Assembly (NCBI RefSeq): GCF_003049645.1
Contig: NZ_PYWK01000001.1
Coordinates: 2,139,487-2,203,486, forward strand
DNA from: Metasolibacillus fluoroglycofenilyticus
GTDB lineage: Bacteria > Bacillota > Bacilli > Bacillales_A > Planococcaceae
Direction of reading: 5' to 3'
DNA length: 64,000 nt
Shown here in pieces: positions 17,354-25,615 of this stretch. Position 1 is the stretch's first letter. Every line of letters starts with the position of its first letter. Both the position numbers and the translations under genes were made by a program. The notes beneath the pieces are model-generated. The model saw only the letters and a list, made by a program, of their open reading frames with translations, searched no databases and was not told the DNA's origin.

Positions 17354-17766
17354 TAGGCTACCGTCACCTCTCTTTCTGCTTCGATTGGGCCGAACACAGT
17401 ATTCACTGTCATTTTTACATGCACTTTGTTTTTGTAATGGCTAAATGAAAAAGCATCAACGCTATCGATACGATCGTCATGCGTTAATGCTTCTGTAATT
17501 AGCCTTTTTAGCTCAGAATAAATATAGGGGATAGGCTGACCAAATAGGCGAGCCATTTCAGTACCATAATTCCAGCTATAAATTAAATATTCATAACGCT
17601 CTGTCTGGAGCGCTTTTATAATAAATTGCTTAACAGCCTCACGCTCATCGATATAGCCAACGATGCGCTTTTTTTCAAAATCGATTTTATACGTTCTGGA
17701 GGTCTGTGCTTCTTCTTCAAAGATAATTTCTAAACCATCATTTTCTTCAAATGCTGTTGGTAGCAT
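17353..17766 (-). CDS. xkdS: Baseplate protein XkdS-like (DUF2634, gp25-like)
   Basis: 137 residues. Small DUF2634/lysozyme-like gp25 family baseplate protein. Visible family features are FEKKRIVGYIDEREAVKQFI, the aromatic YEYLIYSWNYGTEM and a C-terminal MTVNTVFGPIEAEREV. It is packed between xkdT and xkdR with no gap. Confidence 0.87.
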   Translation of the reverse strand: MLPTAFEENDGLEIIFEEEAQTSRTYKIDFEKKRIVGYIDEREAVKQFIIKALQTERYEYLIYSWNYGTEMARLFGQPIPYIYSELKRLITEALTHDDRIDSVDAFSFSHYKNKVHVKMTVNTVFGPIEAEREVTVA

Positions 17767-18168
17767 TTAAACCACCTCCTTATCGAGGATAATGTATTGC
17801 TGGCCACCTTGAGCGCGAATCATCGTAACTTTATCACCAACGACCAAGCCATTATGAATAAGGAACTTTTTACGACCTTTATATTCGTGGTTATGCGAAG
17901 CAAATTCTGCATCGCCACTGCCTCCTGAACGGTTTTCAGTTAAATGGTCAACGGTCATTTCAATTTCATGGTCCATTACAGCACGCGTCAGTTTTAAATT
18001 TTCTTGCTCTAAAGATAATTTTTGATCAACCTGTACTTTTAACGGCGAGGTGCTTATAACTGTACCATAAACGATTGTTGCAAGTTTTTGGGCATTGACT
18101 GCATCCAATACTAGTTGCCGTAAAGCCCTCACAATATCAGACATGTCACGCAACGAAATCACCTCCAA
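17767..18168 (-). CDS. xkdR: XkdR-like tail protein (DUF2577)
   Basis: 133 residues. DUF2577 proteins occur in PBSX-like tails next to XkdQ and probably form part of the spike or hub. It shows the OB-like segment LATIVYGTVISTSPLKVQVDQ and the C-terminal GLVVGDKVTMIRAQGGQQYIILD. It overlaps xkdQ by 23 bases. Confidence 0.82.
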   Translation of the reverse strand: MEVISLRDMSDIVRALRQLVLDAVNAQKLATIVYGTVISTSPLKVQVDQKLSLEQENLKLTRAVMDHEIEMTVDHLTENRSGGSGDAEFASHNHEYKGRKKFLIHNGLVVGDKVTMIRAQGGQQYIILDKEVV

Positions 18169-19108
18169 TTAAGCTTAAATCCATACGATGGTCACTCTCT
18201 GAAAACGTATGTTTCACTTTTTCCACCATCATATAGTGAGCCACTGTTAAATCACCTAAATACATTTGTACCCCTAGTGTAGATCCGCCTCTTACCCTTG
18301 TGTCGCCAAACACTTTATTAATATGAAGCTTACGTGATTTGCGATTGTAAAGCGCTAATAAAGCATCGGCCTTAACTTGCCCATTCTCGCCTTCGTCAAG
18401 ACTTTCAGTAAGCTGTAAAACGCCCCATTGATTCATATTTTCACCATGTTGAGCGATATAGTTATCGCGCTTACCTGTCTCCTTATCCTCTCGATATACC
18501 CTCACTTTATTGTAAGTATTATCTGCAATAGAAGTCGTATATTCAAATGCTTCACCGCTTTCTTCATCAATCAGGATGTCTAGCTTTAGCGTTTTCACAT
18601 CGCGTAAATTTAATTTCCCGTAATCATCGTACAATACATATAAAGCACCTGTATTTTTGGTTGTAATACTAAGTGCATTGTCAATAACAGTAAATAGCTC
18701 GGTTGTGTCCTCTACGCGTGTAGCAATGACATGCTTTGTATCGGCAACAATACCTAATTTCAGCCGAAAATCCTTCGCCAGCATTTGCAGCACCTGCGCC
18801 GCCGTTTTGCCTTTGTAAGTAACGACATCTTTGTTTTTTAGATACCAAAGTTGATCAAAGGCTGTGACTGAAATGATACGATTATTCGAGCGCTTTTTTG
18901 TAAAAACGAAACCGGAGAATATTTCCTTTCCGTCATATATAAATTGCACTAAGTCACCTTCGTGAAAACCAAGAATTTCATCTTTCAACACATTAAAATT
19001 AAGTTGCCCTGGTGCACCTTTACGGTGTGTTTCCCAGGTAATACCTTCCTGAACAGCACATTCGAAAGTCCGTCCCCTTGATGTAATTAACAATTGACTT
19101 TTAGCCAA
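18146..19108 (-). CDS. xkdQ: XkdQ-like baseplate hub protein
   Basis: 320 residues. XkdQ/gpD-like hub of the contractile tail that plugs the tube. It begins AKSQLLITSRGRTFECAVQ and has the family's FHEGDLVQFIYDGKEIFSG and VRVYREDKETGKRDNYIAQ features. It is coupled to xkdP (8-base overlap). Confidence 0.87.
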   Translation of the reverse strand: MAKSQLLITSRGRTFECAVQEGITWETHRKGAPGQLNFNVLKDEILGFHEGDLVQFIYDGKEIFSGFVFTKKRSNNRIISVTAFDQLWYLKNKDVVTYKGKTAAQVLQMLAKDFRLKLGIVADTKHVIATRVEDTTELFTVIDNALSITTKNTGALYVLYDDYGKLNLRDVKTLKLDILIDEESGEAFEYTTSIADNTYNKVRVYREDKETGKRDNYIAQHGENMNQWGVLQLTESLDEGENGQVKADALLALYNRKSRKLHINKVFGDTRVRGGSTLGVQMYLGDLTVAHYMMVEKVKHTFSESDHRMDLSLIGGDFVA

Positions 19109-19766
19109 GCTTTATCACCTGCCCTACTTTAATTACATTTGGATTGCTGATGTTATTAAGCTTGGCGAGTTCTGTGTACTTCGAGCCATCACCTAAATAT
19201 TTTTTAGCGATTGCCCACAATGTGTCACCTTGCTTTACTGTGTATATTTTTGATGTTCTCTTACTTATTGTGGGACGTTGCTTTTTACTAATTACTATTG
19301 CCTTTTTCTTAGACGATTTATTTGTTACATCCACTCTATTTGTACCATATGGTCGCCATTGTTTTAGGTTAATCTTGACATTCACATCAAAGCCGTTTTC
19401 AGCGTCTTCCTCGATTGTATACTCTTCCAATGAAAATAACATATCGTTGTCAGTATCAAATAATAAAGAACCATCTGGTCTCATGCGATTAACGATGAAA
19501 GGAAATGGCTCTTGTGATATTTTTAATTTTTCTAACTTATTAAGGTAAAATGCAGCAGGCTGAAAACCATTCGGATAAACTGCAAACGGATATTGGACAT
19601 TTGGAAGTAATATCTCAAAGTCAACCTCTGTTAAACCAGGCTTTTTGAGGATATTTACCTCACCTTCATTCATCAATACAATGGTTTGGTTGTTATTATT
19701 AATTTTCATGGACATAGACGCTGGAGCAATAGGAAGTTGTACATCATCTATAAAAAAATTATACAA
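19101..19766 (-). CDS. xkdP: XkdP-like LysM tail protein
   Basis: 221 residues. The N-terminal part (LPIAPASMSMKINNNNQTIV) resembles Mu-type tail hub connectors. A C-terminal LysM domain (YTVKQGDTLWAIAKKYLGDG to IKVGQVIKLG, about residues 172-221) is clear. LysM binds peptidoglycan glycan, so the protein may position the particle on the wall. It sits between the tape measure and XkdQ, as in PBSX. Confidence 0.92.
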   Translation of the reverse strand: MYNFFIDDVQLPIAPASMSMKINNNNQTIVLMNEGEVNILKKPGLTEVDFEILLPNVQYPFAVYPNGFQPAAFYLNKLEKLKISQEPFPFIVNRMRPDGSLLFDTDNDMLFSLEEYTIEEDAENGFDVNVKINLKQWRPYGTNRVDVTNKSSKKKAIVISKKQRPTISKRTSKIYTVKQGDTLWAIAKKYLGDGSKYTELAKLNNISNPNVIKVGQVIKLG

Positions 19767-22029
19767 GGCTCACACCTCCTGTTTCTGCTAATCCAACAGC
19801 AACTTCCTCTACCTTTTCACCGAAGCGATCAATGACGCCATCAATGTCTAGCTCGCTATTAATATGATTTTCGCTACGTGCATCGACAATTACTTCTGCC
19901 GTTGTATAGCGGTTAATTGCCTCACGCTCCGCCAAGTCACGCATATATTTCAGTTCATCATTCATTAGCGTTATGCCATTCGCCATAGCACCTGTATTAT
20001 CTGCGATTTGTTTACTGTTTTCATTTCCTTTGTCCATCTTATCATCGATAGCTAGGGCATTGTTATCACCAATGGCTAGAGCATTGTTGATAGCTTCCTC
20101 AACTGAGTTATTTTCTTCTTTTTCTTTTTCTTTTTCCTTCGACTTGAAAAAGTCTTCTCCCCATTTATAGGAGGAATTCCATGTATCACCATAATTAAAA
20201 CGTTCTGCTTTTAAACCTAATTTTTCAAGTGTTTGATTCATATCTAATTCATTAAATAATTTTTCATATTCCCCATTGCCGTATTCTTCAGCTGCCCAAT
20301 TTGTTAAATTAACTAAATCTTTTCTCCATCCAGCCACAGTTGTAGCAAAGTTCGTTCCGAATACGAAGTCTAATGCAGAAGCAATTTTTTCAATTACACC
20401 TAGTGCATTGTCTCCAAGATCACCGAATAAGTGGATAATTGCACCTACTGGGTCATTAAATACATTGGCGAAAAAGTTGGCGAAGGCCATCCAATGATTA
20501 TAAAGACCTTCGATAACTCCAAATGCAATTTCTGCAATAGCAAATAGCACATTCATTATAAACGCTCCTGCCACTGCGAATGCTCCTGCAATTAGACCTG
20601 TTGCACTGTAAGATTCACCTGTAAAGTAATTCACTGCAGCAACAGCTAGATAAAAGATTAAAATTAAAGCTACAATAGCCCCAATTAACCATGCAATAGG
20701 ATTTGCTGCTATAGCAAGACTGAGTGCCAACATGGCTCCCGTAAATCCATATGTCGCAAAAGTAGAAGCTACAGTAGTTGCTATATACCATAAGTTGCGT
20801 ATTGCTGCTGTAGCCGTCATAAAGGCATTAATAAACAATTCTCTATTAGTCCATATCAATATAGCTAAATATGCACCTAGTGCAATAGCTCCTGCAACAA
20901 TAATTGGCTCTAGACGATACCAATTATCATAAATAAAACTTCCACCAGCGATTAATAACTCAATTAGCATCATTGCCCATCCAGCAACGAGCTGTATTGC
21001 CTCACCAATGCGATCCACCATTTGCTTTATCCGCTCACTATTAGCAACCTCATTGATTTTTAGAAGTACTGGTGCAAACGCTTGTAAAGCACCCGTTTGG
21101 ATATTCTGCCATATACCTCCCCATGTAGTAGGTATGCTAGCAAATGCTGCATTTGTATCTTCCGCTGCATAGAACATCGCGTTTTTAATGACATCGGCTG
21201 TAATAACACCTTCTGTTGCTAATTGTTTAAGATTAGAGGCATCTATATTCATAACATCTTCAAGATATTTTTGAATATTTCCAACAGCGGCTGGTGCATC
21301 CGTTAATAAATTATCAAACCCTGCTCCATCCAAACCTCCACTAGCCATCGCCTGTGCTATATTAGACATTGCTTCAGGAGGGGTACCTGCAATCGCAAAT
21401 GCTTTATTCATTTGCTCTGTAAATGCGATAATTTCTGCGGGACTACTAAAAGCACTAGAGGCTTCTGTACCAAGTCGATTGACCATATCGGCAGTTGTTT
21501 GATAGGAGCTAAATGTACGTTGTGCCGAATCAAATATCATATCTTGTAATGCCGAGGTTGATGTAAGTGCTGTATTGATAACACCTGCTTCCTGAGCCTG
21601 CTTTTGATAATTTTTATTCATCAGCTCCAAACGACCTTGTGTACTCGCTAAATCATCTGATAAACCAATGACGATTTTGGCATTTTCAAAGGTCAATAGC
21701 TTCCCGGCTAAACCCGTCATTTTATTCATCAGCGTATTCATTAAAGAAGCACCCTTATTGGCATTTTTATTGAGCTGTTCCTGCGCCTGATCTGCTTCTT
21801 GAATCTCTTTTTCCATTTGAGCATATAGCATGTTAACTTGTGTTAATTCTATTGTTAAATTTCTTACATCAAAATTTGGTGATGCACTATTACTTATCCG
21901 AGAGACATTGTTATATTCTTCCGGCAAAGCATTTATTACTTGAGGTGTATTATTTATTACTTGAGGTGTATTATTTATTACTTGAGGAAAATAATTACCT
22001 GCCTGTAAAGCGTTTTGGAGTGTAGCCAT
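19759..22029 (-). CDS. xkdO: Tail tape measure protein (XkdO type)
   Basis: 756 residues. The tape measure sets tail length. It shows a coiled N-terminus (MLYAQMEKEIQEADQAQEQL), a tape-measure core (INKMTGLAGKL, LGTEASSAFSSPAEIIAFTEQMN, PTTWGGIWQNIQTGALQAF), a long alternating hydrophobic/alanine-rich central region (about residues 345-520) and a charged C-terminus. By the usual rule of about 0.15 nm per residue, a tail near 110 nm would be expected. The N-terminus has three tandem copies of a 7-residue PQVINNT unit encoded by 21-bp repeats. The gene starts after AAAGGAGGAGC. Confidence 0.93.
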   Translation of the reverse strand: MATLQNALQAGNYFPQVINNTPQVINNTPQVINALPEEYNNVSRISNSASPNFDVRNLTIELTQVNMLYAQMEKEIQEADQAQEQLNKNANKGASLMNTLMNKMTGLAGKLLTFENAKIVIGLSDDLASTQGRLELMNKNYQKQAQEAGVINTALTSTSALQDMIFDSAQRTFSSYQTTADMVNRLGTEASSAFSSPAEIIAFTEQMNKAFAIAGTPPEAMSNIAQAMASGGLDGAGFDNLLTDAPAAVGNIQKYLEDVMNIDASNLKQLATEGVITADVIKNAMFYAAEDTNAAFASIPTTWGGIWQNIQTGALQAFAPVLLKINEVANSERIKQMVDRIGEAIQLVAGWAMMLIELLIAGGSFIYDNWYRLEPIIVAGAIALGAYLAILIWTNRELFINAFMTATAAIRNLWYIATTVASTFATYGFTGAMLALSLAIAANPIAWLIGAIVALILIFYLAVAAVNYFTGESYSATGLIAGAFAVAGAFIMNVLFAIAEIAFGVIEGLYNHWMAFANFFANVFNDPVGAIIHLFGDLGDNALGVIEKIASALDFVFGTNFATTVAGWRKDLVNLTNWAAEEYGNGEYEKLFNELDMNQTLEKLGLKAERFNYGDTWNSSYKWGEDFFKSKEKEKEKEENNSVEEAINNALAIGDNNALAIDDKMDKGNENSKQIADNTGAMANGITLMNDELKYMRDLAEREAINRYTTAEVIVDARSENHINSELDIDGVIDRFGEKVEEVAVGLAETGGVSLV
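21935..21995 (-). repeat. 21-bp tandem repeat inside the tape measure gene
   Basis: Almost three copies of a 21-base unit (minus strand starts CAAGTAATAAATAATAC) that encodes PQVINNT. The copies are almost identical at the DNA level, so the expansion is recent and keeps the frame. Confidence 0.85.
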
Positions 22030-22055
22030 CTTTGCTCCTCCTTTCTTTGCATTCT

Positions 22056-22106
22056 AAAAGGGCGTATCTAAAAAAGGATACACCTTTTTCAGATACGCCC
22101 CTGTTT
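22056..22106 (-). terminator. Long hairpin between chaperone and tape measure genes
   Basis: GGGCGTATCTGAAAAAGG / CCTTTTTTAGATACGCCC, an 18-bp stem with one mismatch, followed by TTTT on the minus strand. It lies inside the tail operon, after the frameshift product's stop and before the tape measure ribosome binding site. It may be a partial terminator or attenuator that sets stoichiometry. Confidence 0.65.
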
Positions 22107-22195
22107 TTGAGCGAGTTCACCTGTCTTGCGAGCGATTTTTAATATTTAACGAGCGAATCGTTACTTTTAAACTAAGAAATTAAAAAACACTAGCT

Positions 22196-22827
22196 TTAAC
22201 GCCTTCTACCCTTTCCTCTACTTGCACGCTTTGATTCGCGTTCTGCCTTTTTATCCGCTTCAATTTTTACTTGTATTGCTGCAATAATACATGCTTTATC
22301 CGCTATGGATAGTGCGAAATATTCGGATGGCAGGCGACGAAACTTGTGTACCCACCAGTACATAAGGTTGGCGTCACCATCACCATCCTCGATTAGTTTT
22401 TTACTTCTTCAACAAGGTCTTCAACGTTCACTTCATAGCCATTTGCTGCCTGTGCTGCTGCCGCTGCATCTGCCATTTCCCCAATTGTGAGCATTTTGCT
22501 TAGCAATTCATCAGCGCCATATACACCATACGAATCCTGTAAATCACGATCATGTAAATTTGGGAAGACAATCGATTCTACCGTTAATAAGCGCTGGTAA
22601 GTAAAATGGTCAAAATCAGTGTTATATTGCCCTTTGCGCTTACCTTGTGTAATCAATGTACGCTTTGTACATTGTCCTTTTAATTCTGTATCACGCTCTG
22701 GTGAAATTGGCGCAAACTCCCATTCAATTACTTGTCCTGCTTCATCCATAAAGCTTTTTGAAATCGGCTGTTTAATATTATCCTGCTTCTTTTTATTGTG
22801 TGCAAAAAACGCTTGTAAGTTACTCAT
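22196..22827 (-). CDS. XkdN transframe product (predicted -1 frameshift, gpG-T type)
   Basis: Predicted 210-residue fusion made when ribosomes slip back one base on the heptamer A-AAA-AAC at 22396-22402, one codon before the xkdN stop. The new frame reads LIEDGDGDANLMYWWVHKF, then RLPSEYFALSIADKACIIAA, and a basic tail ending at 22196. This 66-residue extension has the sequence style of the T half of phage tail assembly chaperones (WxxxxxRLPxEYFxLS...KAxIIAAI). It has no start codon and ribosome binding site of its own. Long-tailed phages commonly use such a shift to make a minor chaperone that bridges the tape measure and the tube protein. The slippage itself is inferred. Confidence 0.78.
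22393..22827 (-). CDS. xkdN: Tail assembly chaperone XkdN-like (zero-frame product)
   Basis: 144 residues. G-type tail assembly chaperone that coats the tape measure before tube polymerisation. It sits between the tube gene and the tape measure, as in PBSX. It begins MSNLQAFFAHNKKKQDNIKQ and contains LTVESIVFPNLHDRDLQDSYG and an acidic end VNVEDLVEEVKN. The codons for VKN form the slippery sequence described for the transframe product. Confidence 0.87.
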   Translation of the reverse strand: MSNLQAFFAHNKKKQDNIKQPISKSFMDEAGQVIEWEFAPISPERDTELKGQCTKRTLITQGKRKGQYNTDFDHFTYQRLLTVESIVFPNLHDRDLQDSYGVYGADELLSKMLTIGEMADAAAAAQAANGYEVNVEDLVEEVKN

Positions 22828-22867
22828 CTATTTTCACCAATCCTTTTATAATAATTAAAATAAATTT

Positions 22868-23383
22868 TTATAGCATTTCAGGTAATGTCGCAAATTCTAC
22901 AGGCATATCCCAATCCTCAAACGTAAACTCGATTGAATCCTCTAGATACTCTGCATCTGCATCAAGTGAAGCAACAAGACCGCCATCTAAATTACAGTCA
23001 ATTAAAATCGTCGTTTGGCTACCTACAGTAGAAGATTTATCCTCATTTGTTACTTGAATATCGAAATAAATATCTTCACCTGTATCCTTGTAGCGCTTTA
23101 AAAGCTGACGGAAAATCGATGTATTGAAATGGAATGTAGCTGAGCCCGTTCCTTCCCAGCCTGTTGCCTTGTTCCCTTTACCCGTGCGACCCATAATTGG
23201 CACCTGTGTTTTCGTTTTTTCCATATTTGCCTCTAAATTGATTAGCTGTGCAAATAAATAACGATTCCCCTCAATCGTGACATATGCTCGTCCCTGTGCA
23301 CCGTGAATTGCATTACGAGCATGCATTGTTGCTTCTGCAAAATATTGTAAATCTAATGGCATTAATAATTCATTTTTCTTCAT
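22868..23383 (-). CDS. xkdM: Tail tube protein XkdM-like
   Basis: 171 residues. Inner tube subunit of the contractile tail. Family features are HARNAIHGAQGRAYVTIEGN, TKTQVPIMGRTGKGNKATG, the GSATFHFNTSIF strand and the C-terminal LEDSIEFTFEDWDMPVEF. The first 20 residues (ELLMPLDLQYFAEA) look like an extra N-terminal leader compared with the PBSX protein. AAGGAGGAAC before 23383 supports this long start, but an internal start cannot be excluded. Confidence 0.88.
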   Translation of the reverse strand: MKKNELLMPLDLQYFAEATMHARNAIHGAQGRAYVTIEGNRYLFAQLINLEANMEKTKTQVPIMGRTGKGNKATGWEGTGSATFHFNTSIFRQLLKRYKDTGEDIYFDIQVTNEDKSSTVGSQTTILIDCNLDGGLVASLDADAEYLEDSIEFTFEDWDMPVEFATLPEML

Positions 23384-23396
23384 CTACTGTTCCTCC

Positions 23397-24713
23397 TTAT
23401 GCTACTGTTGTTGTAATATATAACTGTGACATCGCTACTGTAGGCGTCACAACCTCATTAACAACAACAGCCTTTTTCGAATTGCCTTGCTCTACAGTAA
23501 GCGCATCTTTATTGTAGTTTTCAATCGCACGAATACGCTGTAACTCTAAGCGATGTGCACCGATGTCATTCCAAAGCGAAATGCGGCCATCTTGATCATT
23601 CGGTACTTTACCAAGATATCGCTCATTAAATAGCTGCGCCGTATCAATAGCGATTTGATCTAGCACACGAATTACTTGATTCATGCTGAAATCCTCATTT
23701 TTATCTGTTGTGAAGGATATAAATGTATTGACGTCTTCCAGTACACGTACTTCTTCTCCTACACAATGGAAAACATACTTACCTGCTTTTAGTAACGCTG
23801 TAAGCTGTGGTTGTGTTTTTGCTTCAGACATATCAAGCTCAAATTCACCATCATAACGTTTATTTGTATTTGAGCGATTAACTGCAACACCTGCTTGTGC
23901 ACCTGTAGTCCAATAAACAGCGCCAAATACTTCATCACCATTTGCATCGTTTTGTACGTCAATAATACCCTCATGATCCGTAGTGCCAAGCTTATGCCCT
24001 ACTAATTGGAATTTTGCCCCTACTTGATCACGTAAACGCTTTGTATATTCCACATAAAGAGATTTAATTGTACTTTCAGATGATAGACAGCCAAGTGTGT
24101 TAAAGCCATATGCTTCTAAAGCATCTAATGCCTCTTGGTGCGCACCACCTGTAATCGCCGCGCCATTAGAGCCACCTGTTAATGGCGTACCTGCTGTCGC
24201 TTCCAATGTGGCATCCGCTTTAAATGATACAAAATCATTCGCCACTAAATCAGCAGCAGACGCTACAGCTACTTGTTCATCCACAATTACACCATCCAAT
24301 AATGTTTGAACATCAAATTTCGTTGGCTCATCTACATTTGCCTGAATAACAATTGAAATATCATTTCCACGTGTCCCTTTATACTTTGCTTCAGCAAAAT
24401 CATTTGATGCCGCTACAGCATCTACAGACAACTTGTAGAAGAATACTGTGATTGCATTTTTGAAAACATCACGAATGCCTTTTAATTTTGGATTTGTGTA
24501 GTCATAACCGAAAATTTTACGGCTATCTTTTTGTAAATCCTCTTGCGTTACAGCAAATACCTCACCATCTACGCCCCAATCAAGCGCCATTGGTAAACCG
24601 ACATAGCCTCGTTCTGATAAATTAACAAAGGCACGTGCCGCGCTCATAAAATTATGGTACGTACCCGGTAATACTTTGTTTTGTGTTAAAAATGTTCCTC
24701 CACCTAATGCCAT
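23397..24713 (-). CDS. xkdK: Contractile tail sheath protein XkdK-like
   Basis: 438 residues from ATG 24713, which follows GGGAGG. The in-frame start 7 codons upstream has no site. Sheath family features are the opening ALGGGTFLTQNKVLPGTYHNF, then RGYVGLPMALDWG and a C-terminal MNQVIRVLDQIAIDTAQLF. The sheath contracts to drive the tube through the target envelope, so its presence makes this a myovirus-type, R-type particle. It is followed by the tube gene after 13 bases. Confidence 0.92.
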   Translation of the reverse strand: MALGGGTFLTQNKVLPGTYHNFMSAARAFVNLSERGYVGLPMALDWGVDGEVFAVTQEDLQKDSRKIFGYDYTNPKLKGIRDVFKNAITVFFYKLSVDAVAASNDFAEAKYKGTRGNDISIVIQANVDEPTKFDVQTLLDGVIVDEQVAVASAADLVANDFVSFKADATLEATAGTPLTGGSNGAAITGGAHQEALDALEAYGFNTLGCLSSESTIKSLYVEYTKRLRDQVGAKFQLVGHKLGTTDHEGIIDVQNDANGDEVFGAVYWTTGAQAGVAVNRSNTNKRYDGEFELDMSEAKTQPQLTALLKAGKYVFHCVGEEVRVLEDVNTFISFTTDKNEDFSMNQVIRVLDQIAIDTAQLFNERYLGKVPNDQDGRISLWNDIGAHRLELQRIRAIENYNKDALTVEQGNSKKAVVVNEVVTPTVAMSQLYITTTVA

Positions 24714-24714
24714 T

Positions 24715-24927
24715 CTATTTTCCTCCCTTATCAAACTGCTTTAAAATTGTGTCTACCTGCTCATGTGAATACATTGTATTCGCTTCTAATAATGCATGAA
24801 GTGCATCCTGTCGATGCTGATATTTTTGACTATTAATTAATTGATTTTTTAAAAACTGTTGCGTAGCCGTAGTATCGATTTTTCTCGATATAGCCTTTTT
24901 TCCAGGCATTTTTTTAGCATTTGTCAA
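24715..24927 (-). CDS. Small basic protein between tail terminator and sheath (XkdJ position)
   Basis: 70 residues, very basic N-terminus (MTNAKKMPGKKAISRKID), then a helical part with QFLKNQLINSQKYQHRQDAL. It overlaps the preceding gene (ATG/TGA) and nearly abuts the sheath, so it belongs to the structural operon. Its place equals xkdJ of PBSX. No function was recognised. Confidence 0.65.
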   Translation of the reverse strand: MTNAKKMPGKKAISRKIDTTATQQFLKNQLINSQKYQHRQDALHALLEANTMYSHEQVDTILKQFDKGGK

Positions 24928-25352
24928 TGATGATCAATCCTTCCCTTCGTATACAATGACTCCATCAATGTCCTTTCCTCCCTGTCTTGTAAGAGGAAAT
25001 CGAAATCCATAAAATTGTGGGCAATACCATCTAGCATTTCACTATATGCACCTTTAGCTAATAGCACCGTTTCATCAGATAATGTAATTTCGCTTAATGC
25101 TTGTTGGATGCGTAGTGCATGATTCGCTACATCCACTTGTCCATTCAGTGGGAAATACTGCACATCAAATGATAGCTTGACTTTAGCCCGCCCACTCATT
25201 TGCGGCGTATGCTCTAGCTTCAATAATTGAATAAAAAAAGCTGGGACTTCCACCGTCTGCGGCATTTCATTGGTATACTGCTTGTAAGCATCTCCGAACC
25301 TTTCTTGAAGCCTTCGAGAAATGGCTTCTATAATATGGCTAATGTCCATCAA
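24924..25352 (-). CDS. Tail terminator-like protein (DUF6838 type)
   Basis: 142 residues. Starts MMDISHIIEAISRRLQERFG and contains PQTVEVPAFFIQLLKLEH, SFDVQYFP and FDFLLQDREERTLM, as in the phage tail terminator family that caps the distal tube end. A terminator is needed for a stable free tail, while head-connector and capsid genes, which would lie upstream, are absent here. It is the first gene of the structural operon, preceded by AAAGGAGTGG. Confidence 0.78.
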   Translation of the reverse strand: MMDISHIIEAISRRLQERFGDAYKQYTNEMPQTVEVPAFFIQLLKLEHTPQMSGRAKVKLSFDVQYFPLNGQVDVANHALRIQQALSEITLSDETVLLAKGAYSEMLDGIAHNFMDFDFLLQDREERTLMESLYTKGRIDHH

Positions 25353-25524
25353 ACCACTCCTTTAGTAGACTGCTTAGATATGTGGCGTTGACATTTTTCA
25401 CAAAGCTTTACATAAGCATTGTAAATTGTGCCTTACCAAAATTACTTTTTCTTTTTCAATCGTTCTCCCCCCTTAAGCTTTACCAGATTAGTCTTTAACG
25501 TCTGTAAGCTGGAAAAAGACGCTT

Positions 25525-25551
25525 TCACTATATAGGTGTTTGTATGGCAAG
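25525..25551 (-). promoter_or_regulatory. Late-control repeat, copy 1
   Basis: 27-base element (minus strand CTTGCCATACAAACACCTAT then ATAGTGA). It matches copy 2 at 25586-25612 in 25 of 27 positions. It lies between the activator gene and the tail operon and is proposed as a promoter or binding site for the Xpf-like factor. Confidence 0.5.
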
Positions 25552-25585
25552 ATAGAATGACCTCAATCTCGCTTAAATGAACTCC

Positions 25586-25612
25586 TCACTATATAGGCAT
25601 TTGTATGGCAAG
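25586..25612 (-). promoter_or_regulatory. Late-control repeat, copy 2
   Basis: Second copy (minus strand CTTGCCATACAAATGCCTAT then ATAGTGA), 61 bases from copy 1. A shorter related CTATATAACGA lies at 25630-25642 within the activator's 3' end. Confidence 0.5.
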
Positions 25613-25615
25613 CCC

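Larger units (their letters stand above)
25353..25615. other. Control gap upstream of the tail structural operon
   Basis: A 263-base gap without an intact gene. On the minus strand a possible remnant starts TTG-AAA-AAG-AAA-AAG after GGGGGGAG, meets two in-frame stops, then continues GTIYNAYVKLCEKCQRHISK to a stop just before the terminator gene. It may be a decayed small phage gene. The left-hand edge of the activator gene is marked by two direct repeats listed separately. Confidence 0.45.

Noticed and set aside
22196..22395. Independent small gene between xkdN and the tape measure
   Set aside because: The frame has no start codon with a ribosome binding site near its beginning. An internal ATG would lose the conserved part. 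It is better explained as the -1 extension of xkdN.
25525..25612. CRISPR or attachment site made from the two 27-bp repeats
   Set aside because: Only two copies, no integrase, and the location between activator and operon fits a promoter role better.
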